A stretch of 14,211 nt of DNA from a bacterium. GTDB taxonomy: Bacteria; Auribacterota; Auribacteria; Auribacterales; Auribacteraceae. Below, in pieces: positions 12,101-14,211 of this stretch. Every line of letters begins with the position of its first letter. Position 1 is the first letter of the stretch. Location: contig JAGGZS010000103.1 of the NCBI GenBank assembly GCA_021161885.1, forward strand, positions 1-14,211, written 5' to 3'. The translations under genes and the position numbers were made by a program. A model generated the notes under the pieces. The model had not been told where the DNA came from and searched no databases. It saw only the letters and a program-made list of their open reading frames with translations.

Positions 12101-12978
12101 GGGTTTATCCCATCGCCGTTGATACACATGACAGTTCCGTTAAAACAATTTTATCTTTTTTTAAAGAAAATCAAATTTTTAATTTCCAGACGGTAACCGA
12201 TATAAAGTCATTCCTTGAAAATATTGTAACTCGATTTGACAGTTCCCAAACAGAACGGATATCTTTTTCGATTGCTCCATCGTTACTGCCGGAAAATTAT
12301 CAAGATAAACAAGATACGATAGACCGCCTTATCAGGGCGGTCATTGACCTTAGGCTGAAACTCAACCAAGCGGCAGCCGCAGAAGCAGGAGAAAATGAAG
12401 CTAAAGAAGATTTTTTAAAATACGCCCGCTTATTAGGTATCGAAAAATATACCGATGAACTTATTTTAAACGAAAAAATAAAAACACCCCAAATAACAAT
12501 GACAGCCTTGATTTTAGACAAGATCAAAAAATCAGGCAAATTCCCTGAACTCAACGATTTTCTATCATCAATATCGAAATCAGGCAAAGTAAACGAAACA
12601 AAATTCTTAATACTAGTCAATGTATATACTAATCTCGCTTTACGTTTCTTTGCCGGTCAAATAGCGCAATTAGCTGAAAACGGCGATGTTACAATTAACA
12701 CAGATACGGAAACGATAAGGCTTTCAGGAAAAGTTCTTTTAGACTCCACTGAAGATTACAAATACATTTTTACTCTTTTAAAGGAAGCACGGATATCCGT
12801 AAAAACTTTTAAGCGGGATGTATCTTCCAAAACCGTAATAAAATACGCTAAATCTATCATTCCTTCGGATATATTATTTATCCGTTTATCATCGGATTTT
12901 TTATCTCCGGCTCCAGCCGATTCAGCTAAAAGAGAACTCAACAACAGGTCTTACGAACTTATTGAATCCGCTCTTTAA
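73..12978 (+). CDS. Giant exported multidomain protein, 4,301 residues, with PRTase and pseudokinase-like domains
   Basis: A single uninterrupted frame from a TTG start to TAA encodes a protein of about 0.49 MDa. What I see in order: a signal peptide at residues 1-29; an EreA/ChaN/TraB-like module at about 52-480; a largely helical stretch to about 1885; a motif-rich unknown module around C1963; a uracil-phosphoribosyltransferase-like domain at about 2235-2395 with the PRPP loop VDEAILTGSTA; a kinase-like domain at about 2400-2600 whose HRD is YVN and whose DFG is NYS; a possible GNAT-like fold at about 2865-2980; a second kinase-like region at about 3470-3650; and a helical C terminus. There is no C-terminal transmembrane segment and no LPxTG-type anchor. 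The protein is probably secreted or periplasmic. Its function is unknown; a role as an effector or surface factor is inference. The N-terminal module recalls proteins of Omnitrophota genomes. The gene appears monocistronic and converges on a YfhO-like gene. Confidence 0.93.
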   Translation: MLKKHYFIHIVSLIFIFSFISYIDKVYSSQSNCIHIPANLAVIEGNSQIKKGTQTVIHIQDAHCFYPVQKQIINILEYLASSYAISDIFVEGADNYLNADSLKTFPDEQIRKNVSEYFLKKGKISGVEYFIINDSSGIKAKGAEDKKVYQENYNAFTQSQAVRDEILLIYNRLDNIFKILKQEFYSKKLLETDNMEKSYLEGTQTLRRYLNFLISKCSINSIGYSDLKNIVILEDITALEKQLNYFLIEQEKNRLISILQEKLSTDQKAELLDATLSYSINKTSPSSLFNLLITYCESNDIPISKFPEMKKYTSYLNKSKSLNMQKLDSEIYILTNRLQEKLLRSDEQRILIKSGNFLKTIKKIIQLKASSAEMKLYSDKKQWFLSSLKFILDKSSSFSYPSSVTGQAETLIDKMRRFDNFYVWVFKRDRILVQNTLKQMNLNKINVSVLITGGFHSEGIRNELSGNGVSVISIRPNLLESAAGYKSNYTNAILGKRNALENYLFLNWNALAVASILVDGPPLAQEWKGKVYKHEFEITEIALKLCAIRTKIESALGIEAGQYITAKIAINIASQLKQQADDFLQLWNSDYKNITGEDHPLLKKLNVSINTVGTDIFLELAINNDKIFFPLKSEFTVNPAALIDSFLTPQIYTSILAGNPYVKETITSFDQIKNMRARIKKLLANKNSGIDFITEQEKHVITTIMREIIQSNPKIFAGTGIKLSANSSIDKISEAITKAVSDIYVFRISEIASRSLNYDDLYAIIGYGACAPLHFMMKALKKEEPYLASFFEYLIDNYSLFSPDNELSDIRLITENLFDKFLLTHSNTAELNIDSNLLHKISDMVYAGLKIGDGIRPHAIVSAIAYGLNLSESMTLGEILEIHDIFEKESIYNVNEVIKLLLSSYYINANMAKSLIKNPFPFNDLMEILKSNELKALKINPSPQNFSFFINRFKNKLNEPTILELYTYCLPMYDPIRNTLTSLLAQGWDTNNKRSARFNIIAAQQKFIHLTKKSDRFDYDMIIISLLGVLPEELSLPDNKIAGIGIHSLDQLDSLSPRYDELILNRFIKQSSLSNNQITILSLDPGFISNLDEITTSSGLNLNRIEYEKIIYSYLQSIDTPVMLFADKEKIPLIENKLNSLNLSAMIIIVPYDYKENDISIDGKKKLDFLGYWINFIDILNKNFNGKIRLINADRNAASRFDDFSRDYIDIETLMPKYDKISNESVKTLAAKGNSETLNALIVSGQLTAELYPDLTNNENFNIDSIITIIRDTELPLTNELLELIYKKISRYDFQHIFSTVQNMRAAILFNFSIHKNPDIIDRLYGDIPIPKLINIFVLAQKLGFTFTEQILPDSRQDSFFIELAYKTALLSPSLAASMFTASLNKSPESAASLMEKLTQYTGSQPIIKELFIQIFKNYSVNHPEFIELMPFFQSDITPLRHKAFILKCAIKYIDKPKKLHHYIYAVLNIFNEQNDFFEWIEINKQKHKDRVDQWLQVVSLYPEIHELRSANLLQSAIMTDIHILNQYREFIVKLASEKEPYKSLQEDTNIFQLIFKAINSAFSMPIESKMYIFHILPFILDYLPDSITMEDIFDNYLEKSDRQGNIIKQGIPIYAILPAITFAEGNTQILDQFKALFSNDYISKSISEKTHLVSSFLRVFASINQAYLYETIAPELLPEKDGKKQFLKILSFNTHNSQRQDLLKKFQVKKQSTEYILNQFQSAQRKYNILLKLLKMTSSKTAKKDQKIINDTLDFLFILSENYQILQQAKGKPNEKFDRIINNFESYKNLRDLKKDLMKVFAEFIKIDFPDVFESEDDVLQKLPRIEKIAGFWIYKNDWQKENQHGIELLRQAVHDYLLDGSSIKHLKYGGTPESAKQMALLESLLYQRILSRIKPYLKENEAKQKALKLTAHYLNAWKTDMSETIDLSLLPPAKSNESFTAWTSDEVPDWMNFGMSGGATCLAPGNISVYTKNLPGYIFSGLVSGGLYFGKYKGDIRDRVNQGLLPVIIDGEPNLFLVNQYYYSSGGQTGDQIGYASILASIRNAARYGADGVIIPTGSPQNGYLSSLENFLTDNFSTVIEHRSSSGKIIQREKITVKKIDSQPVNLIVPKEPNQWRYFDAAQVVKGTFYEKLNDNFSFVNFRDCVPYELAGVNFEGLEVETESKVIMLQREELPIDETYKPRPPQVSLSEAIKTFMQEGRLISLSQIKPELKGNFEKLSFSKRTTGKFLNNLLYLSEQLSNIVKEKIIIDDPENKFFVLSATKRALPIVRKLCTMLEGRDFITGEINTGTIITDNAPSRTVFIVDEAILTGSTASKQIETILEKNDVLPEEIIFIALTADPKAVERILRKYPDIQMAVGIFEKRTEQEGTIISSVIADQITDEMLFDLSQNPKVTLGNVEYKIIGHILRSQTYNSFLAETQTGEKVFLKTTVSAAEGRQFKQIWELISGSGLDLGVPEVYQYDETTGILAASYIEGPAFNDFVNNNKKAPSELMINILDAIRDASEVAQFLSKKGELYVNITPNNIRLNLKNNKWYITNYSPFPYRMQPLEESGVLRQLEWIIEDVLKIFYSYDDKQLTQKDKTALRKLEGLLAKIKSNEIDQLYKLMNSAKELTQSLLSADNLFETYSFNPQTVESLKPILKQLNLSPADLEYVYTLLRLKLFPDSTVAGILKMYSNLTKNDPDIQLNISKILMDISSNIDKSIANSADADYIFLDGNKNLLSALYSDNILSESEIQNLSDRTNAFKKSLQERITSILEQIKSGRPVVLSGNIETIKWVYEEIFNIIGEEANQYIYIITQLSQFQKKSNYNPVLLARPVISAGQLFFSRSFKRANQDFKVTETSILNWNETSNLKNQNLSTANHIRLRIINNPRFNILIRKPDKTIAGLMSAAAFNYHAITLDDNIPRTTTGANTLLYYSIYTDSKLAKTKFFNKILLDIQHHISLMHQYSEIFEYHSSYKILNFSVKSSYIPMLTKKLDTHKLIGDIIKTGNYHNIYKFFFNADDNIKPLIQNAVDKIWASDSAELTQLLEKSGQSAFIEQTIVQVTDYLLNNYKDRFNGQKNSDIIFSILGISFSPVNFLSTSAPCVSVTAKDVDKRFENYSKKIGDYYPLAAALNKSVFKKLLRLTEGTDAFKLWLTHHDKELLPEWENNINRPLGDIKPDFIEKFGSALLSFLQFTGRPLPDESISGTLTSTNGIITRLINSKWNDPLRPDLNNMSMGYGFLLRMPYLSGSEEDYIQNWFDRDTSVKLNEFINTLSSQSREKILINIINMDFDNNYKSIIKLIKAILNSPLNSEARTKMLESNLSKIAGSLQEFDKNSDFLIFDTNSNISPAEIIQSLVNDPNSVLFLTGDYHNARNFYNSVNRYLTDDINHITDINNRIIGLTPFIKNQPDSVNNFKPFLQFNMVDDAVTTAKITALPNIPLTDSSGKSSITPELMGRIINEMLGQGGLLSIVTEKQQKDPLDLTGLNIIFESAAGNNMFLKITLFFGNDQYEVLSRTVLKSQAELTREKSQQTTENLNNITDNILSPLPTLARRRINVSNQNVMDFSIFETYPAGCSVLPVFNAQSDRYGAETVSQTKQIIRKQTEQLTRLWQLYGVMPNLNQSNFLIEQIHDSINLYLLADPSGMTPADNGAELFFNLFVHFGINHSDEILKGIFDAFEGNTNLFNSFIKQIKIADYTNLIANKTADSAKIFLPDNTPQPLVNHIQLRISNLIKNAPQKTQLNFTDIIAFLQNAEPLETSLTQLNNYANRLIKQLSETQAAITAFTGSNLSDAITGVMQTHLKQLENIFVSEKQNTLSDNIETIESYLKIIQDQHLLVPTQIINAQLLSYRLLFSEQFTAENGSIIHNKLFNPQIIKAIDKIYYLMQTHPETLIQIAPSIAEDAHISPTRLWTMILPGFNKNTQSFSIENVRLPLSLLPLLIRAEKALKTNPILLTADSSLPENSALFRQAVSLFKINILKTDTLSQTEYAIKMHNLSNKRSYEQQQKLLQLKQLLKNRVYPIAVDTHDSSVKTILSFFKENQIFNFQTVTDIKSFLENIVTRFDSSQTERISFSIAPSLLPENYQDKQDTIDRLIRAVIDLRLKLNQAAAAEAGENEAKEDFLKYARLLGIEKYTDELILNEKIKTPQITMTALILDKIKKSGKFPELNDFLSSISKSGKVNETKFLILVNVYTNLALRFFAGQIAQLAENGDVTINTDTETIRLSGKVLLDSTEDYKYIFTLLKEARISVKTFKRDVSSKTVIKYAKSIIPSDILFIRLSSDFLSPAPADSAKRELNNRSYELIESAL
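226..1512 (+). other. EreA/ChaN/TraB-like N-terminal module (residues about 52-480)
   Basis: Three spaced motifs resemble the EreA/ChaN/TraB (Tiki-like) superfamily. The first is a strand ending in IHIQDAHC (57-64) followed by a helix. The second is a strand ending in VEGAD (90-94). The third is a late strand with GGFH (453-456) followed by a helix and another strand, VSVISIRPN. In the superfamily, the first His or Asp-His, the Glu of the second strand and the late His form the metal or catalytic site, so H63, E91 and H456 are the candidate residues. The region between 100 and 440 is a long helical insertion, consistent with a lid. Members include erythromycin esterases, haem-binding ChaN and TIKI proteases, so the reaction cannot be named. 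The assignment is by motif memory and is moderately secure. Confidence 0.5.
3775..5727 (+). other. Helical, solenoid-like region (residues about 1235-1885)
   Basis: About 650 residues consist of amphipathic helices of 12-20 residues separated by short loops with Pro, Asn or Asp. There are few predicted strands and no recognisable catalytic motif. The periodic helix-turn-helix pattern suggests an alpha solenoid of the HEAT or TPR sort, but I cannot define a repeat consensus by eye. Such regions usually serve as scaffolds or protein-binding surfaces. The assignment rests on composition and secondary-structure impression only. Confidence 0.35.
5875..6462 (+). other. Unrecognised glycine-rich, cysteine-containing module (residues about 1935-2130)
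   Basis: This stretch looks like a compact globular domain and not helical spacer. It has aromatic and glycine-rich motifs: DWMNFGMSGGATCLAPGN with C1963 and N1968, then a run of G-rich strands, GDIRDRV near 1996-2002, a strand-Asp-Gly-strand hairpin around IIDGEPNLFLV, YYYSSGG near 2023-2029, a helix with GDQIG, and the strand GADGVIIPTG. The C-L-x-P-x-N motif, a charged turn and a following helix resemble a small alpha/beta enzyme or acyltransferase-like fold, but I do not recognise the family. It directly precedes the phosphoribosyltransferase domain, so the two may form one functional unit. Confidence 0.5.
6627..6634 (+). repeat. C8 homopolymer inside the giant gene
   Basis: Eight consecutive cytosines lie within the codons for R2185-P-P-Q2188, in a linker between the cysteine-containing module and the phosphoribosyltransferase domain. 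Homopolymers elsewhere in this AT-rich gene are A or T runs; this is the only long C run I see. Loss or gain of one C would shift the frame and end translation soon after, separating the first half of the protein from the PRTase and kinase-like half. Whether it varies in nature cannot be told from one sequence. Confidence 0.9.
6775..7257 (+). other. Uracil-phosphoribosyltransferase-like domain (residues about 2235-2395)
   Basis: The core signature is a hydrophobic strand leading into VDEAILTGSTA (2307-2317). It matches the PRPP-binding loop of phosphoribosyltransferases: two acidic residues, then TG followed by small residues. Downstream, EEIIFIALTADPKAVERI, then YPDIQMAVGIFEK, then EQEGTIISSVIAD, follow the order seen in uracil phosphoribosyltransferase: a strand, A-x-P/D and a helix, then P-D-hydrophobic, then the G-Y-I-V-P-G-L-G-D uracil loop. 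Here that loop is altered (GTIISSVIAD), so PRPP binding looks plausible while uracil recognition may be lost or changed. The domain is about 160 residues, slightly shorter than a free UPRT of about 210. Its presence in an exported protein is unusual because PRPP is a cytosolic substrate. Confidence 0.72.
7270..7872 (+). other. Protein-kinase-like domain lacking catalytic residues (residues about 2400-2600)
   Basis: The order of segments follows the protein-kinase fold: a two-strand start at IIGHILRSQTYNSFLAE in place of a glycine loop; VFLK with K2432 at the position of the ATP-binding lysine; a hinge-like strand, ASYIEGPAFNDFV; and a helix before the catalytic loop. The catalytic loop reads Y2521-V-N2523-ITPN-N2528 where active kinases have H-R-D-xxxx-N, so the catalytic Asp is Asn. 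The metal-binding DFG position reads N2542-Y-S2544. K2432 and N2528 remain. This is best called a pseudokinase. It follows the PRTase domain within a few residues, suggesting a fused pair. ATP-independent roles such as scaffolding or ligand sensing are typical of pseudokinases, but the role here is unknown. Confidence 0.65.
8665..9012 (+). other. Possible degenerate GNAT-like fold (residues about 2865-2980)
   Basis: A strand pair, IRLRIINNPRF and NILIRKPDKTIAGLMSAA, is followed by the strand NTLLYYSIYTD, a long helix starting KLAKTKFFNKILLDI, and then the strand-helix segment SSYKILNFSVKSSYIPMLTKK. This order resembles GCN5-related acetyltransferases, where an I-A-G strand precedes a central strand, an acetyl-CoA loop and a helix. 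The usual R/Q-x-x-G-x-G/A pyrophosphate loop is absent (SKLAKT here), so activity is unlikely even if the fold is right. This is a weak, pattern-based call. Confidence 0.3.
10480..11022 (+). other. Second, weaker kinase-like region (residues about 3470-3650)
   Basis: The segment NIIFESAAGNNMFLKITLFF places a lysine (K3491) at the end of a strand as in kinase subdomain II. A helix rich in Q and E follows, then the hinge-like strand FSIFETYPAGCSVLPVF. Further on, helix LTRLWQLYG leads into VMPNLNQSNFLIE, which parallels the H-x-D-L-H-P-x-N-F-L-I loop of atypical kinases, with Pro-Asn replacing the catalytic residues and N3615 kept. The next strand, YLLADPSG, keeps an Asp (D3632) at the DFG position. 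The parallels are in order and spacing, but no single motif is complete. I regard it as a probable degenerate relative of the kinase fold, perhaps a duplicate of the 2400-2600 domain. Confidence 0.4.
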
Positions 12979-13034
12979 TCTTAAAAAAAACTTTGTTTTT
13001 AAAAAAATAGTAAAAAATTCGGATGATTCCATTT

Positions 13035-13079
13035 TTTTTCGCCAGAGCCAGCCATAGCGTTTTTATCAAATGCGAAAAA
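13035..13079. repeat. Inverted repeat between the convergent genes
   Basis: TTTTTCGC at 13035-13042 is perfectly complementary to GCGAAAAA at 13072-13079, with a 29-base loop. It lies in the 104-base gap where the two genes converge. A terminator role is possible by position, but the stem is AT-rich, the loop is long and no U-tract follows on either strand, so it is not a standard intrinsic terminator. A smaller stem (AAAAAC at 12986-12991 with GTTTTT at 12995-13000) is also present and is equally weak. Confidence 0.3.
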
Positions 13080-13082
13080 CAA

Positions 13083-14211
13083 TCATTTCTTTTTTGCGCA
13101 AAAAAGCAATATCAATCCTGCAGCACACCATGAAAAAGAGGATATCCATATTCCCACAAGCATATAATTTGAAAAATACCTAAACGTGATTGTTTTTGTG
13201 CCCGCCGGCACAAAAACAGTCCTCAACAGATGGTTCGCAGGATATATATTGGTTTTCACATCTCCGATATAAGCACTCCAGCCCGGATAATACGCATCAG
13301 CAAGGACGAGCCAGCCGTCCTGATTGTAATCGGATTGTATTATTATTTTATTTGGCGAATACTGTTTTATTTTTATGTTTCCATTTGCATTATCGTTTTC
13401 AGCAGATATTAATAGTCGAGCAGGAGGTTGGTTTTCAGAAATTAATACTGTTTTTGTGAAATCTACTTTATCAGATGACAATAAAGAGAAAAGGTTGTCC
13501 TTTTTAGCGATATATTTTGCTTCAGGCACCCAAAAAGCTCTGGGAAAAGCATTCAGATTCTCATAAACAATATATTTTTCATCTGAAAAAACCTTTTTAT
13601 AGTGTTTATACGAAAGCTCTGCCGGCGTGATGATGTATTTCATATTAACCAAATTTAACAAAGTCGATTCAAGATTAGTAAATCTCACACCTTGAGGCGA
13701 TAGTCCGTAATCCATATTTTTTTTATGTAAGCGGAAATAATCGTATTGCCTTTGCGGATATAATCCAGATTGGGAGCTTATTGCTTGCAGCCCGTAATAA
13801 ATGATTATATTTTCATGTAATTTTTGATTATCGCTATTTAAAAAATTATTATATTCAGCAAAAGAAGCGTTAGGATTATTTTTAAAAAACCATGTTGCGT
13901 CTTCAAGGAGTACGCCTACTCTAAAAATGTCTTTTTTTGATTTTTCCTGCAAAAAACTCAATGATTTTTTTTGGGGATAATAATCTTGGCGCGGCATAAA
14001 CTCCATATATTGTTGGGAAACTGCCAATAGGTCGATAAATACGCAAACCGTTAGAAAATAAAAAATAGGTTTTGCCAAAGGTTTTCTTTTTGTGATGATT
14101 ATATAACATAAAATCAGCCCGGCTATTTTAGCTATATGGGAAATTAAAAATAAGTAAAAATTATTTTTAAAAACAAGCATTATATATTTTATTTTATCCA
14201 TATAATAAGGA
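13083..14211 (-). CDS. YfhO-family membrane protein, C-terminal half (gene runs off the right edge)
   Basis: The frame stays open to the window edge (codons for P-Y-Y precede the methionine at 14201), and no ribosome binding site lies before that methionine, so the true start is outside. About 375 residues are seen, against some 700-900 for full-length YfhO proteins; the N-terminal multi-spanning glycosyltransferase-C region is missing. Visible are two transmembrane helices near residues 15-37 and 44-62 (numbered from the internal Met), a large extracytoplasmic domain, and a final helix near 348-368 followed by AKKK. Family hallmarks are LLNLVNMKYIITP, VYENLNAFPRAFWVPEA, and GWLVLADAYYPGWSAYI followed by VPAGTKTITFRYF. 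In Firmicutes, YfhO acts in lipoteichoic-acid glycosylation; in other bacteria the family is taken as lipid-linked sugar transferases for envelope or exopolysaccharide glycosylation. It converges on the giant gene. Confidence 0.85.
   Translation of the reverse strand, partial: PYYMDKIKYIMLVFKNNFYLFLISHIAKIAGLILCYIIITKRKPLAKPIFYFLTVCVFIDLLAVSQQYMEFMPRQDYYPQKKSLSFLQEKSKKDIFRVGVLLEDATWFFKNNPNASFAEYNNFLNSDNQKLHENIIIYYGLQAISSQSGLYPQRQYDYFRLHKKNMDYGLSPQGVRFTNLESTLLNLVNMKYIITPAELSYKHYKKVFSDEKYIVYENLNAFPRAFWVPEAKYIAKKDNLFSLLSSDKVDFTKTVLISENQPPARLLISAENDNANGNIKIKQYSPNKIIIQSDYNQDGWLVLADAYYPGWSAYIGDVKTNIYPANHLLRTVFVPAGTKTITFRYFSNYMLVGIWISSFSWCAAGLILLFCAKKK

Noticed and set aside
12361..12420. Frameshift or domain junction at the AAAAEAGENEAKED stretch near the C terminus
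   Set aside because: The frame continues with normal codon usage and composition on both sides. It looks like a flexible Ala/Glu-rich linker or helix, not a break.
12979..13034. Intrinsic terminator for the giant gene
   Set aside because: Only a six-base AAAAAC/GTTTTT stem and a three-base GGA/TCC stem before a T run are present. Neither has the GC-rich stem expected of a rho-independent terminator.
13190..13459. An 89-codon open frame on the + strand
   Set aside because: It lies antisense to the best conserved C-terminal motifs of the YfhO-like gene, and its product looks unordered.
14010..14201. Reading the - strand gene as a complete 372-residue protein starting at 14201
   Set aside because: No Shine-Dalgarno precedes this ATG, the frame is open upstream to the edge, and the family normally has a long N-terminal membrane region. 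The gene is partial.

Overview
The window is dominated by one giant gene on the + strand (73-12978). It encodes a 4,301-residue, roughly 0.49 MDa protein with an N-terminal export signal and no internal stop. It converges on a second gene on the - strand (13083 to the right edge), which is the C-terminal half of a YfhO-type membrane protein. Only about 72 bases at the left edge and 104 bases between the two genes are non-coding. I see no RNA gene, mobile element, CRISPR array or attachment site.

The DNA is AT-rich (about one third G+C by eye). The N-terminal module of the giant protein (IHIQDAHC near residue 57 and GGFH near residue 453) is a type I associate, from memory, with uncultured Omnitrophota and related PVC-group bacteria, a lineage known for extremely long genes. 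That taxonomic guess is an inference and needs a database search.

Reading the giant protein from N to C terminus: signal peptide (1-29); EreA/ChaN/TraB-like module (about 52-480) with candidate active-site residues H63, E91 and H456; a long, mainly helical region (about 500-1885); an unrecognised glycine-rich module around C1963 (about 1935-2130); a C8 homopolymer at the codons for residues 2185-2188; a phosphoribosyltransferase domain of uracil-PRTase type with an intact-looking PRPP loop (about 2235-2395); a protein-kinase-like domain that has lost its catalytic Asp and its DFG motif (about 2400-2600); a possible degenerate GNAT-like fold (about 2865-2980); a second, weaker kinase-like region (about 3470-3650); and a helical C-terminal part without a membrane anchor. 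Several short strand-helix segments with LSGN, LTGD or LTAD-like ends recur through the protein.

The most notable feature is the combination: an exported giant protein carrying a nucleotide-metabolism-type enzyme domain next to pseudokinase-like domains, with an open frame kept over 12.9 kb. This would fit a secreted effector or cell-surface factor acting on another organism, but that role is inference only. The neighbouring YfhO-like gene points to cell-envelope glycosylation and is convergent, so the two genes need not be functionally linked.
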